NCBI GenBank assembly: GCA_009797885.1
Contig: WNKP01000013.1
Coordinates: 1 to 64,000, forward strand
From: Flavobacteriaceae bacterium GF1
GTDB taxonomy: Bacteria > Bacteroidota > Bacteroidia > Flavobacteriales > Flavobacteriaceae
Reading direction: 5' to 3'
Length of the DNA stretch: 64,000 bases
The notes under the pieces were generated by a model, which was not told the origin of the DNA, did not search any database, and saw nothing but the letters and a program-made list of their open reading frames with translations. A program made the translations under genes and the position numbers. Each line of letters starts with the position of its first letter. The first letter of the stretch is position 1. Positions 40,162 to 49,577 of the stretch are shown one piece after another.

Positions 40162-40899
40162 CTACAGGGTATTGTAATAGTAGAATATTTGTGCCACTTT
40201 TTTGGGATCGTTCAGATCCAACCGATTTTTATTGATAAAGCCTTTTATTTTGGATGCCTTGGATGTACTGCCCTCAAAAAGACCTACGATCGCCTTTTTG
40301 TTCGTTTTTAGAAAACGAATGGTTTGGTCATTCTTGTCTTCATAATACAGTTCCCTTTCACTAACAAACCTACTTGCCACCGGTAACTCAAAAGAGGTCG
40401 TGGCAGCTTTCCCATCCTTATACCGTTTGATCCTCCGCTCAAACAATACCAAACTATCGGTCTCCGCAATTTGAAACAGATATCCTTCGGTTACGGTATT
40501 GCGTTTATTGAAGTAACTTTTAAAAAACATCTTCTTTCCACTGAGGAGGCAATAAATATTCTTGTCCTTGTTGAGAATCAAACTAGTGGAATCCGTATCG
40601 TCTATTTTAAGTTGAACCTCATCGCTATAGGCATCATAACGCATATAGGCCTGCCCTTCCACCCCATCTTTGCTATAGATGGTCCCAATATCAAAGTTTC
40701 TGTTGAGAAACCGAGAACCTTTTATAGACCTATCATCGCCATCCTTTAACTGTCTACTGGCCATTTGCTGAAAAGCATATTGCAACATGGGTTGCATTCC
40801 AAAAGATTCATTGTCCGCATTGTAGTTTGCCGGAATTTGGGAAAACAGGCAGTGACATCCCATGCTGAAAATAGCTGTTAAAAATAGTTTTGAATCCAT
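40162..40899 (-). CDS. Secreted protein of unknown function
   Basis: 245 residues. The N-terminus MDSKLFLTAIFSMGCHCLFS is hydrophobic and looks like a signal peptide. The mature part has YMRYDAYSDEVQLK, KDKNIYCLLSGKKMFFKSYF and FELPVASRFVSERELYYEDK, and ends LDLNDPKKVAQIFYYYNTL. No domain is recognised. It is a single gene with a probable promoter at 40937-40968, convergent with the SusCD operon. Confidence 0.7.
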   Translation of the reverse strand: MDSKLFLTAIFSMGCHCLFSQIPANYNADNESFGMQPMLQYAFQQMASRQLKDGDDRSIKGSRFLNRNFDIGTIYSKDGVEGQAYMRYDAYSDEVQLKIDDTDSTSLILNKDKNIYCLLSGKKMFFKSYFNKRNTVTEGYLFQIAETDSLVLFERRIKRYKDGKAATTSFELPVASRFVSERELYYEDKNDQTIRFLKTNKKAIVGLFEGSTSKASKIKGFINKNRLDLNDPKKVAQIFYYYNTL

Positions 40900-40936
40900 A
40901 TCGAGAAAAGTGTTTTACTACTATTTAAAAATATCA

Positions 40937-40968
40937 CAAATATTGGAAATACCCTATTCTGTGCCAAG
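40937..40968 (-). promoter_or_regulatory. Possible promoter of the 40162-40899 gene
   Basis: On the minus strand CTTG (40965-40968), 20 bp, AATATTTG (40937-40944): one mismatch in each box. It lies about 38 nt before the ATG. Confidence 0.35.
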
Positions 40969-40989
40969 AATCCAATATCTTAGCCCACT

Positions 40990-41727
40990 ATGAAGTCAAG
41001 AGATTATATTTTTGGCCTTCGGGCCATTATTGAAGCAATTCAAGCCAAAAAACATATTGACAAAGTCTATTTGCAAAAAGGCCTTTCAGGAGAATTGTTC
41101 AAAGAGTTGGAGTTCACACTCCGAAAGAAGAAAATAGCCACATCGTATGTTCCCGTAGAAAAGCTCAATAAACTCACACAAAACAATCACCAAGGTGCCG
41201 TTGCCCTAATTTCACCCGTGGATTTCCAAGATTTTGAACCATTGGTTGAAGGGATTTTGGGACGGGACAACGTACCCTTGTTTTTACTGCTTGATCAAGT
41301 AACCGATGTACGAAACTTTGGTGCCATTATCCGTACGGCAGAGTGCACCGGTGTGGACGCCATCATTGTTCCCAAGACAGGCTCTGCACCAATAACCAGT
41401 GACACCATAAAAACTTCGGCCGGTGCGGTTTTTAATATTCCCATTGCAAAAGTTGACCATCTTAAGGATGCCATCTACTACTTACAGGCTTCCAACATAA
41501 CTATTGTTGCAGCAACGGAAAAGGGGGACAATACCATATTTCAAACCAACCTGAAATCCGGTTGTGCGATAATTATGGGCGCAGAGGACAAGGGCATTTC
41601 CGACTCCATACTAAAACTTGTGGACCATAAGACCAAGCTTCCCATAGCAGGAAAAATTGGTTCTTTGAACGTTTCAGTTGCTTGTGGCGCTATTCTCTAT
41701 GAGGTTTTTAGGCAGCGTCTTGGTTAG
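40990..41727 (+). CDS. rlmB: 23S rRNA 2'-O-methyltransferase of the TrmH/SpoU family
   Basis: 245 residues. The N-terminal substrate-binding domain has DYIFGLRAIIEAIQAKKHID and NNHQGAVALISPVDF. The SPOUT knot carries motif 1 (VTDVRNFGAIIRTAECTGVD), motif 2 (IIMGAEDKGIS) and motif 3 (GSLNVSVACGAILYEVFRQR). It uses SAM to methylate a guanosine ribose in 23S rRNA (RlmB type). Its last 4 bp overlap the end of the convergent rhomboid gene. Confidence 0.92.
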   Translation: MKSRDYIFGLRAIIEAIQAKKHIDKVYLQKGLSGELFKELEFTLRKKKIATSYVPVEKLNKLTQNNHQGAVALISPVDFQDFEPLVEGILGRDNVPLFLLLDQVTDVRNFGAIIRTAECTGVDAIIVPKTGSAPITSDTIKTSAGAVFNIPIAKVDHLKDAIYYLQASNITIVAATEKGDNTIFQTNLKSGCAIIMGAEDKGISDSILKLVDHKTKLPIAGKIGSLNVSVACGAILYEVFRQRLG

Positions 41728-42446
41728 TCTTCCTTGGATTTTTTAAAGTGATAGATTATTTGGGCACCCTCTTCCTCGGATTTTGGACGTTCCATAAAAT
41801 TTCCATTTTCATCAAAATGTTTTAGGAACTCATCTTCCGTTTCGTCATAATCCTCTTTTTCCCACTCATACTTTTTAGGAACGGGAATGTCCACCTTAAT
41901 GGTTCTTGCCAAAAAAAGACCCGCTAAAAACCCTGATAGATGGCCTTCCCAGGAGATTCCATCCTCAATGGGAAAAATATACCACAGCATACTTCCATAG
42001 ATAAAAACCACGGTCAATGAAAGCGCTATCAACCGAAAGTGTTTCTCAAAAATCCCCTTAAAGAAGATAAAACTGGCCAACATATAGATGATTCCACTTG
42101 CACCAATGTGATAACTCTCCCTTCCCACCAACCAGGTCAAAGCGCCTGCAATAAACCATCCCCACAAAAGTATCTTCCATGCTTTTTGCCGATAAAAATA
42201 GAATAGGGCCAAAGTAAGGATAGCCAGTGGAATGGTATTGTTGTATAAGTGATCCAAAGAGCCATGGATGAATGGACTTAGGACTATGCCCCTGAGCCCC
42301 GAAAGACTTCTTGGAAATAGGCCATAGGAATTAAAACTGACGGAAAAATTGACTTCAAACCAAAAAACGGACCATATGGCCAATACCGCAAAAAGGGGGA
42401 CCAACAATAGTTCCAAAGAAAATTTGAAATACTGGTTTTCAGACAT
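41724..42446 (-). CDS. Rhomboid family intramembrane serine protease
   Basis: 240 residues from the ATG at 42446, with six membrane segments. The catalytic dyad is Ser117 (HIGASGIIYM) and His169 (WEGHLSGFLAGLF); the HLxxN motif is SLDHLYNN (66-70). The charged C-terminal tail is cytoplasmic. The frame opens at 42500, but the Met at residue 19 (MSENQYFKF) avoids an unlikely N-terminal segment that lies where the promoter should be. It is divergent from rarA and convergent with rlmB. Confidence 0.9.
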   Translation of the reverse strand: MSENQYFKFSLELLLVPLFAVLAIWSVFWFEVNFSVSFNSYGLFPRSLSGLRGIVLSPFIHGSLDHLYNNTIPLAILTLALFYFYRQKAWKILLWGWFIAGALTWLVGRESYHIGASGIIYMLASFIFFKGIFEKHFRLIALSLTVVFIYGSMLWYIFPIEDGISWEGHLSGFLAGLFLARTIKVDIPVPKKYEWEKEDYDETEDEFLKHFDENGNFMERPKSEEEGAQIIYHFKKSKED

Positions 42447-42526
42447 ACCCCTTAAAATGCAATAAATACGCCAAATATGCAAAACTGGACAAAAGGTCAT
42501 TTGTGGATTCTAATTATTTTTATGCC

Positions 42527-43804
42527 ATGAACAGACCCTTAGCCGAGCGAATACGTCCCAAGACCCTCAATGATTATATCAGTCAGAATCATTTGGTAGG
42601 TGAAAAAGGGGCTTTGTACCAACAAATAAAGTCCGGTATGGTCCCTTCCTTGATCTTTTGGGGACCTCCGGGTACGGGCAAGACCACTTTGGCCAACATT
42701 ATTGCCAATGAAAGTGGCCGTCCTTTTTATACTCTTAGTGCTATTAGCAGTGGTGTCAAGGATGTTCGTGAGATTATCGAAAAAGCAAAACAAAGTGGGG
42801 GCCTTTTTACCTCCAAAAACCCAATTCTCTTTATTGATGAAATTCACAGGTTCAGCAAGTCACAACAAGATTCCCTTTTGGGGGCGGTGGAAAAAGGTTG
42901 GGTAACGCTTATTGGCGCCACAACGGAGAATCCCAGTTTTGAGGTCATTCCCGCATTGATTTCCCGATGCCAGGTTTATGTATTGGAACCTTTTGGAAAG
43001 GAAGATTTGGAACGCTTGTTGGAACGTGCCATACAAGAAGATGAGCTTCTCCAATCAAAAAAAATCGAGTTAAGGGAAACCGAGGCCCTATTTCGCCTAT
43101 CAGGTGGTGATGGAAGAAAGTTGCTCAATATTTTTGAGCTCCTGATCAATTCCGATGAGGGGAATCCCATTGTAATCACGAATGACGTGGTTCTACAAAA
43201 AGTACAGAAGAACACTGTTCTTTATGATAAAACCGGCGAGCAACATTATGATATCATCTCGGCATTCATTAAATCGATCAGGGGAAGTGACCCCAATGCG
43301 TCGGTGTATTGGTTGGCCCGAATGATCGAGGGTGGTGAAGATGTCAAATTCATTGCACGAAGGATGGTCATCCTTGCTTCCGAGGATATTGGAAATGCCA
43401 ATCCAACCGCCTTGGTCTTGGCGAATGCCACTTTTCAAGCCGTGAATATCATTGGTTATCCCGAGGCCCGTATTATTTTGAGCCAATGTGCTACCTATTT
43501 GGCCAGTTCACCAAAGAGCAATGCCAGCTACTTGGCCATTGGCAAGGCGCAGCAAAAGGTAAGGGAAACGGGGGACCTATCGGTTCCCATGAACATTAGA
43601 AATGCCCCTACAAAATTGATGAAGGACCTGGGTTATGGCGAGGGGTATGGTTATGCCCATGACCACGTCAACAATTTTATCGACCAAGAGTTTTTACCAG
43701 AGGAAATAGCAGGGACAACATTTTATATCCCAGGGAAAAATCCCCGGGAAAATACAATGCGTGAGTTCCTAAAAAAGCGGTGGAAGGAAAAATACGATTT
43801 TTAG
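42527..43804 (+). CDS. rarA: Replication-associated recombination protein A (AAA ATPase)
   Basis: 425 residues from ATG 42527 ([20 protein letters not shown]), the usual start; the frame opens eight codons earlier. Walker A is GPPGTGKT (46-53), Walker B LFIDEIH (101-107), and the sensor region is [20 protein letters not shown]. The C-terminal MgsA domain has [20 protein letters not shown]. RarA acts at stalled replication forks. It is divergent from the rhomboid gene. Confidence 0.95.
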   Translation: MNRPLAERIRPKTLNDYISQNHLVGEKGALYQQIKSGMVPSLIFWGPPGTGKTTLANIIANESGRPFYTLSAISSGVKDVREIIEKAKQSGGLFTSKNPILFIDEIHRFSKSQQDSLLGAVEKGWVTLIGATTENPSFEVIPALISRCQVYVLEPFGKEDLERLLERAIQEDELLQSKKIELRETEALFRLSGGDGRKLLNIFELLINSDEGNPIVITNDVVLQKVQKNTVLYDKTGEQHYDIISAFIKSIRGSDPNASVYWLARMIEGGEDVKFIARRMVILASEDIGNANPTALVLANATFQAVNIIGYPEARIILSQCATYLASSPKSNASYLAIGKAQQKVRETGDLSVPMNIRNAPTKLMKDLGYGEGYGYAHDHVNNFIDQEFLPEEIAGTTFYIPGKNPRENTMREFLKKRWKEKYDF

Positions 43805-44619
43805 AACTTTATGTTCAATTCTTTGGCTTTGCTCCCCTTTTCATCCATTTCCACGTACCACTTCCCTTCATCTTTGAAAATAACGCCGTTTTTTCCATCC
43901 TTGGTAATTAAAAATATATCAGGTGCGGAAGTAGCCTTTAACACATACACTATTTTTGGTGTAGCATCCACCAACTGATACCCCCCTTCTATCGGTTGGG
44001 CATACAATACGTCTTTCCCGCTATTCCCTTCTTTAAATTCCTGGATTTGTGGTCTTACCATTTGTTCTTTGGATGGATCCGATTCCTTTTTTTCCGCCAC
44101 CCCGCTAGCAGTGTTATTTGAATCCTCTTCCAACGACCTTATGTCATTTTCAAAACTAATGGTGACCGATTCGGATGCTTTTTCACTTTCCTTTGGCTCA
44201 TAAGTATAATTAAGCCCGCGCAATGATCCAAAAGCTTCCGAGATTGCTTCCTTATACGCTTGTTTATACTCTTTAATCCTATTAGACCCTTCTTGGGTTT
44301 CAAAAATCACGGCCCCATTACAGTCCACCAAAGAAAGTTTGACCTTGGTTGAAAACAGTGAGGAATCATCCACCAAATTAGTCCTTAGCGCCAGACAGGG
44401 GTTGCCTATTAAATCTATGGGCAAGGCATTGTTATAAACGGCATTGTACCCCTCATTGGTCAAAAGGTATTTGATCAATGTACTGGTCTGAAATTGATTT
44501 TCCTTCTTAAAGACATCAAACTTTGTGGGCACCACAATATATTTATACTTATTCAACTGTCCGTAGCCAAATAAATGGCCAACCAGTACCAAGCCCAGCA
44601 ACACTAAGGTTTTCTTCAT
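43801..44619 (-). CDS. Secreted protein of unknown function, third gene of the envelope operon
   Basis: 272 residues from ATG 44619 (MKKTLVLLGLVLVGHLFGYG, a signal peptide). An in-frame ATG at 44682 lies inside the upstream gene and would hide the signal. The mature protein has an alpha/beta region with TSTLIKYLLTNEGYNAVYN and LVDCNGAVIFETQEG, then an acidic linker (FENDIRSLEEDSNN), then a beta domain with IVYVLKATSAPDIFLITKDG. It follows the barrel gene by 13 nt. I do not recognise the family; its role with the barrel protein is inferred from position. Confidence 0.7.
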   Translation of the reverse strand: MKKTLVLLGLVLVGHLFGYGQLNKYKYIVVPTKFDVFKKENQFQTSTLIKYLLTNEGYNAVYNNALPIDLIGNPCLALRTNLVDDSSLFSTKVKLSLVDCNGAVIFETQEGSNRIKEYKQAYKEAISEAFGSLRGLNYTYEPKESEKASESVTISFENDIRSLEEDSNNTASGVAEKKESDPSKEQMVRPQIQEFKEGNSGKDVLYAQPIEGGYQLVDATPKIVYVLKATSAPDIFLITKDGKNGVIFKDEGKWYVEMDEKGSKAKELNIKF

Positions 44620-44632
44620 ATTGGGATTATAA

Positions 44633-46084
44633 TCAATTACCGTTCCAAGATATAATATTAAATCCGAACTGTAAAGAGGCATAGTGGCTGTTTGGAATAT
44701 TGGTATACCCCAAGAGGTTATCGGCCAAAAGATAGAAATTTACGGGCCCCGCTTGTAAATTCAATCCCAAACCAACATTGGAAAAACTGAACTTATCCAC
44801 GGTGTATGTGGTTTTAAACGCCAATGTGTTCCCCAATCTCCGCTGATAAAATGCCGTAAGTGCTGCTTGGGGACCGCGCACCCTATTTATCATAAACAGT
44901 TGCCCTCCAACCGCATTGACATAGTCCAAATTCTCTGCCCTTGAAACTACTTTTGTACTGCATTCACAATTTTTGGTTCTTGGTCTGGGTTCCCCAAAGT
45001 TGTGTCGGAAAGAGGCATTTAAGGTAATAGGTCTTAAGGTTATATAGGAGTCCTCATTGGTATCAAAAGGAACTTGGGCTTCAAAATCGTCCACAAGTTC
45101 TTGCCAAATTTCGGTATTGAAGTTGGTCAAATCCTCGGGCAACACTATTTCCACCCCTTCATTAAAGGCTGCTCCCTGCAGTGTATAATTCTTAATGGCG
45201 TTGGTGTGATAAATAAACCCTACATCCAAGAGGCTGGCGGTAATAAAGCTATTTCTCCCAAAACTGTGGGTGAAACCGATATCAAACCCAATCCCCAAAT
45301 TACCTCCAAGGAAGGAGCGACGTAGTAACAGATTGGCCAAATCCGCTTGTGTCGTCCCGCTGTCCTCCTCTAAAATATCAATGATTTCCTGTACCCCGGA
45401 AGTTCGCATGGTAACATCGGCGACCAGGGTATTTCTTAAAATATTGTTTTGGCCCCGTGTGGTCACAAAATACCCTTCATTATTGGCAGATTTGAACTCA
45501 AATACACTGGAATATAGTTTGGCCCGTGCGCCTACCGTCCATCTGTTGTTCAGTTTTCGGTTAATGCCAAAGTGGAATACATTGACAGCTTCCCCTTGAG
45601 CAGCAATATGATTGAGGCTAAATCGCCTGTTTAAGTTATCCGCGTTGCCTTCAAATGCCAACACGGCCAAATCCTCGGGCCAGAATTGTGAAATAAAACC
45701 CTCTCCATACATTCCAAAGGAATAATAGTCCCTGGGTCGGTTAGCACTCCTAAATCCGATATTGAACAATTCAATCTGTCCACTCCCCCCAAATTCATCA
45801 TTCTTATTTAAACCGTTAATAACCTGGTTCCTGAACTTGGTTGTAAAGTCGATACCGTCATTGGCAAATAAATCGCTTACCGTAATACCACTACTGCCCG
45901 CCTGAAAAGAAAAAGCAGATAGCAAAGGAACCCCTGAATGCCATTTGTAAGGCGTTTTTACCCCAGGATTAAGCAGTAAAGACTGGGGAATCTCATAAAA
46001 ATCATATAACAATTGTTTGTTTTGGGCACACAACGTTGCCACTCCACAAAGAATGGTCCATAAAACCAAGGCTTGTTTTCTCAT
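44633..46084 (-). CDS. DUF5723/PorP-like outer-membrane beta-barrel protein
   Basis: 483 residues. A signal peptide (LWTILCGVATLCAQ) is followed by YEIPQSLLLNPGV, similar to the start of PorP/SprF family barrels, then alternating strands with aromatic ends through to SHYASLQFGFNIISWNGN. A small Cys-rich loop (KNCECSTKVV) is in the middle. It best fits DUF5723, a family related to type IX secretion barrels, though no T9SS genes are near. Its ATG overlaps the stop of the upstream lipoprotein gene by 4 nt (ATGA). Confidence 0.8.
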   Translation of the reverse strand: MRKQALVLWTILCGVATLCAQNKQLLYDFYEIPQSLLLNPGVKTPYKWHSGVPLLSAFSFQAGSSGITVSDLFANDGIDFTTKFRNQVINGLNKNDEFGGSGQIELFNIGFRSANRPRDYYSFGMYGEGFISQFWPEDLAVLAFEGNADNLNRRFSLNHIAAQGEAVNVFHFGINRKLNNRWTVGARAKLYSSVFEFKSANNEGYFVTTRGQNNILRNTLVADVTMRTSGVQEIIDILEEDSGTTQADLANLLLRRSFLGGNLGIGFDIGFTHSFGRNSFITASLLDVGFIYHTNAIKNYTLQGAAFNEGVEIVLPEDLTNFNTEIWQELVDDFEAQVPFDTNEDSYITLRPITLNASFRHNFGEPRPRTKNCECSTKVVSRAENLDYVNAVGGQLFMINRVRGPQAALTAFYQRRLGNTLAFKTTYTVDKFSFSNVGLGLNLQAGPVNFYLLADNLLGYTNIPNSHYASLQFGFNIISWNGN

Positions 46085-46617
46085 CGTAATCGTAATCTAA
46101 AGGCAGCGCTTGATCTAAGGATTATTCTGGGTTCGGATTGTGAGGATTGGCTAGTGGCATCACCCAAATTTTCTCCACTTACCCTAATATTTGTTGTGTT
46201 TCTAAGAATATCCATTGACTTGCCTCCTTCCCCATAGGCAACTTGACGTTCCAGTAATGGAGCTGGATCTTCGGCGATCACAAAGGATTCACTGTCCAAA
46301 ATGTTTCCATCCGCATCCAAAAACTCGATTACTATTCCGAGGGGTTTACTTGTAGTGTTTTCTACCTCATAGGTAATGGTCCCATCCAATACCCTTTCTG
46401 AGACAAAGGCCTCATTAAAAGCCTCAAAGGTGAAGGTTTCGTCATAAAAACCTCCGGTACCAGCCAAATTTATGGTGTCTTCATCGGACTCTACATAAAG
46501 AATACTGGAAGCCACCGTTGGTTCTATGCTCAAATCATCGAACTGATCAAAATCCGTTTCCTCGGCGCAGGAATACATTAAAAAAAGAAGTAGAAAAAGA
46601 AGGGACGGTTTTTTCAT
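46081..46617 (-). CDS. Small acidic lipoprotein upstream of the barrel gene
   Basis: 178 residues from the Met at 46617 (MKKPSLLFLLLFLMYSC), with a lipobox ending at Cys17. An ATG three codons earlier is possible. The mature part is acidic, with an immunoglobulin-like beta pattern (LDGTITYEVENTTSKPLGIV, EFLDADGNIL). The C-terminus is basic and contains SEPRIILRSSAAFRLRLR. It is first in a three-gene operon with the DUF5723 barrel and a secreted protein. The family is not recognised. Confidence 0.72.
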   Translation of the reverse strand: MKKPSLLFLLLFLMYSCAEETDFDQFDDLSIEPTVASSILYVESDEDTINLAGTGGFYDETFTFEAFNEAFVSERVLDGTITYEVENTTSKPLGIVIEFLDADGNILDSESFVIAEDPAPLLERQVAYGEGGKSMDILRNTTNIRVSGENLGDATSQSSQSEPRIILRSSAAFRLRLR

Positions 46618-46674
46618 TTTGAGCAATATCAGTGGCCTAATAACAATTGAGGTAAGTCCTACCCTACTATAACT

Positions 46675-47364
46675 CTATAAAAAGTGTTTTATTTCGTGAA
46701 GATCATGGATGATTTTAGAAAATTCATGGAAATTTTCACCGTTGGAATTAAAATGTAAGGTGTGAAATCCAACGGCCTTCGCGCCAAGGATATCGGCTTC
46801 CAGATTATCTCCTATCATCAATGAATTATTGGGCAGGGTATTTGCCTTTTCCAAGGCCATCTGGAAAATCCTTGGGTTGGGCTTCTTTACCCCTGCCATT
46901 TCGGAATTCACCACAATTTCAAAATAACCCGAAATCTTGGAATTGATCATTTTCTTCTGCTGCGTTTCCGCAAAACCATTGGTAATGATGTGCAATCGAT
47001 ACGACCCTTTTAAATACTCCAGGATCTCAAACGTACCCGAAATCAGATGACCAAAGGAGGAAAGATTCTTGATATAGTCTTCAGAAAGTCTGTAAATGGT
47101 ATCGTCATCCACTTTTTTACCAATGGCATCAAAACTCTGTTTTAACCTTTGGTAGCGCAGGTTTTCCTTGGTCACTTTTTCTTCGCGATAAAGTTTCCAA
47201 AATTTGAAATTAATAGGGGTATAGGCCTTTAAAAAGTTTTCAAGGTCCACCCGAAGATCATGCTTTTCAAAAATGGACTGAAATGTGAGTTCGGAGTTTC
47301 TCTCAAAATCCCAAAGGGTATGGTCCAAATCAAAAAACACATCAGTAACGACCCCCTTAAACAT
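46675..47364 (-). CDS. HAD phosphatase, YjjG-type nucleotidase
   Basis: 229 residues. HAD motif I is FFDLDHTLWDF (Asp12, Asp14), motif II LHIITNGFAETQ, motif III Lys in AGVKKPNPRIF, motif IV SLMIGDNLEADI. The helical cap is C1 type. YjjG enzymes remove phosphate from non-canonical pyrimidine nucleotides; the exact substrate is inferred. It overlaps the end of the upstream deacetylase-like gene by 8 nt. Confidence 0.85.
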   Translation of the reverse strand: MFKGVVTDVFFDLDHTLWDFERNSELTFQSIFEKHDLRVDLENFLKAYTPINFKFWKLYREEKVTKENLRYQRLKQSFDAIGKKVDDDTIYRLSEDYIKNLSSFGHLISGTFEILEYLKGSYRLHIITNGFAETQQKKMINSKISGYFEIVVNSEMAGVKKPNPRIFQMALEKANTLPNNSLMIGDNLEADILGAKAVGFHTLHFNSNGENFHEFSKIIHDLHEIKHFL

Positions 47365-48652
47365 AGTAGCGTTTTAAAAGGGATTCGTATAGTTCCAACC
47401 AGTCAATTTCATGTTTTTCGCCAAGGAGTTCATTGGAGAACACCAAGATAAAATCCCCTTTGACCAATTTGACCTTGCGGTACATTTGGTCCAATTGGGT
47501 AAAAATCCTCTCTTTATTCCCATATTTTCTCAATGCATAATCGCAAACGGCAAAGGGATGGATCTTAATGGGTTGTTGTACCTCCAGATTAATGTCATAA
47601 AACGGAAAGGGGACCGAAGTACCCGCCCGAAACCCCAGGTAATGGGTATAGCCCAAGGAATAGTCATCCGTAAATTCCGCTTCGACCAAATCCCGGTACG
47701 TATGGGGCACAAAAACCTTGTTGTAGCGCATTCGTGAATACTTGATTGGTCTATTAATAAGATTTGACAACTGCATTTTCTCCTTTTTCAAGGTATCTAC
47801 ATCCGCTCCTGCCGCCATAGAAGCACTTAAGGATACGATACTGTAATCGGCCACCGATTTGATCAAATACCGAAAACGGTTTTTATGGATCGAAATGTTC
47901 TTGTCATGAGCGGAGTAATCTGCAAACTGAAAAAAGAACATGGTCTTGGCCCTAAATCTTTTGTGTATTTCCACGAGCCTTGAAAAGTTGTCATAGGGAT
48001 CCTTTTTGGGATTGAACCAAACCACAATGCGTTTCACCATACGTTTGAGTTTCAAGCCCGAAAGGTCATAAAAAAACCCGCCCACACTACGACCAAATCC
48101 GCGTAAGGCAAAACAATGCGAAGTGGTCACATTGACTATGGAAGTGAACCGATACTTTTTAGGTTTTACTGCAATATCCGAAAAACGCGCAATTAGGATC
48201 TTAAGGAACTTATGGGACCATAGGTCCACCACAGGGGTATCCAAAAATCCATGTTCATAAGCCAAACTGGTTTCGGGGGGAAACCTGCCCAATTCATCCT
48301 TTACGTGCGGCAGATATTCCTCATACCTGCTCAATAGGTAAAAACTGGCGGAAAAGATGTCAAAAGGGATATTGCTCCGTTCATCGGTTGCAAAAAAACA
48401 GGGAATCCCCTCCCAGTCTTGAACCCTTATTTGAATGTCATTGATCCCCTGTTCAAAAAGCAGGTCATTGGAGCGAATGAAAAATTCATTCTGAAGGGGT
48501 TGCTTAGTATAGGTGATTTTGGGGCCCTGGTGTTTTATAAAATCCTCCACCTTGGTGGTAAACCCAATTTCAATACCCAGTAATTGTACAAATATGTGCT
48601 TCATGGTATAACTGAAGCGATTGGTGATTTTATGGGTATAAATGAGCAACAT
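47357..48652 (-). CDS. DUF7033/polysaccharide deacetylase-like protein, probably inactive
   Basis: 431 residues from ATG 48652 (MLLIYTHKIT, the usual start). It has the DUF7033-like N-terminal domain and a NodB-like C-terminal part, with KKDPYDNFSRLVEIHKRF (216-233), SLGYTHYLGFRAGTSVPFPF (332-351) and the family spacing. Where active relatives have a DID motif, this protein has VNV-T (Asn174, Thr176). Where they have the HPSY metal His, it has SLSAS (274-278). The metal triad is therefore missing, and it is likely a binding or structural paralog. It is co-transcribed with the HAD gene. Confidence 0.75.
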   Translation of the reverse strand: MLLIYTHKITNRFSYTMKHIFVQLLGIEIGFTTKVEDFIKHQGPKITYTKQPLQNEFFIRSNDLLFEQGINDIQIRVQDWEGIPCFFATDERSNIPFDIFSASFYLLSRYEEYLPHVKDELGRFPPETSLAYEHGFLDTPVVDLWSHKFLKILIARFSDIAVKPKKYRFTSIVNVTTSHCFALRGFGRSVGGFFYDLSGLKLKRMVKRIVVWFNPKKDPYDNFSRLVEIHKRFRAKTMFFFQFADYSAHDKNISIHKNRFRYLIKSVADYSIVSLSASMAAGADVDTLKKEKMQLSNLINRPIKYSRMRYNKVFVPHTYRDLVEAEFTDDYSLGYTHYLGFRAGTSVPFPFYDINLEVQQPIKIHPFAVCDYALRKYGNKERIFTQLDQMYRKVKLVKGDFILVFSNELLGEKHEIDWLELYESLLKRYYV

Positions 48653-48677
48653 GCCTATCCAATACAAAATTTATAAT

Positions 48678-48839
48678 TGAACTCATTTAAACTTTTTTGA
48701 ATTAGGCGAAAATTAGGGATTTTGTGCCCAGTTGAAAGCTTTTTTGAGTTGCATAGCTGGGCTACGGAAGGAAAAAAAGACGAAAAATGGGTGCAGATGG
48801 GCAATTTTTTAGCCATTTGAAAAAGTTTAAATGAGTTCA
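48678..48839. mobile_element. 162 bp palindromic MITE-like element
   Basis: TGAACTCATTTAAACTTTTT at 48678-48697 is repeated as its exact reverse complement at 48820-48839. Homology between the arms continues inward imperfectly for about 30 bp, so nearly the whole element is a long imperfect hairpin. No target duplication is clear. It fills most of the 226-nt gap between radC and the DUF7033 gene. Confidence 0.55.
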
Positions 48840-48878
48840 CTAGCAAATCCAGAAGATCGGCCCATCCATTTTGAAGTT

Positions 48879-49577
48879 TCATAAGATTCCTTCATCGGCA
48901 AAACTAAAATAGCTGTTTTGGGCAATAATGAGATGGTCCAAAGTTTTAATATCCAATGCTCCGGACGCCGTTTTCAGTTTTTTGGTAATCTCTTTGTCAG
49001 AACGACTTGGTTTTAGTGTACCGGAAGGATGGTTATGCGCCAAAACCAGGCCAACAGCGCCATGTTCCAAGGCATGTTTCATTACTATACGCACATCGAC
49101 CAAGGTTCCGGTCATACCACCCTTGCTCAGTTGTTCCTTGTGCAATACCTTATTGGAATTATTCAAGTATAGGATCCAGAATTCTTCATGGGGCAATTCG
49201 CCCATTAGGGGCTGTAATAGCTCAAAGGCATCTTTACTACTGGTGATTTTAGTGACTTTTTGGACCTCTTCCCCCCTTCGTCTCCTTCCAAATTCCAAGG
49301 CAGCCGCAATGGTTATCGCCTTGGCCTCCCCAATGCCCTTAAATCCCATTAACTGTTTAATGGACAGCCTACCCAATTCATTGAGGTTGTTCCCCGCCGA
49401 GGACAGAATTCGTTTACTGAGTTCCACAGCACTTTCCTTTTTACTTCCAGAGCCTATGAGAATGGCAATAAGCTCCGCATCGGAAAGTGCCAAACGGCCT
49501 TTTTGCAACAGTTTCTCACGGGGTTTGTCATCATCCGCCCAATTCTTGATGGAAAGTGAGTTTTGCTTTTCTTGCAT
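48879..49577 (-). CDS. radC: RadC/JAB-domain DNA repair protein
   Basis: 232 residues. A helix-hairpin-helix-like N-terminal region (LMGFKGIGEAKAITIAAALE) is followed by the JAB/MPN domain with its metal motif: Glu131/132, and His181, His183 and Asp194 in AHNHPSGTLKPSRSD. The name comes from a historical link to DNA repair; the biochemical function is unsettled. The start codon lies 222 nt upstream of the divergent tail-fiber-like gene. Confidence 0.92.
   Translation of the reverse strand: MQEKQNSLSIKNWADDDKPREKLLQKGRLALSDAELIAILIGSGSKKESAVELSKRILSSAGNNLNELGRLSIKQLMGFKGIGEAKAITIAAALEFGRRRRGEEVQKVTKITSSKDAFELLQPLMGELPHEEFWILYLNNSNKVLHKEQLSKGGMTGTLVDVRIVMKHALEHGAVGLVLAHNHPSGTLKPSRSDKEITKKLKTASGALDIKTLDHLIIAQNSYFSFADEGIL

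Noticed and set aside
44620-44682. An upstream start (44682) for the secreted protein at 43801-44619
   Set aside because: It would overlap the barrel gene and bury the signal peptide that begins at 44619.
48655-48882. A 75-residue open frame between radC and the DUF7033 gene
   Set aside because: It runs through the palindromic element at 48678-48839 and overlaps both neighbours; its content is explained by the element.
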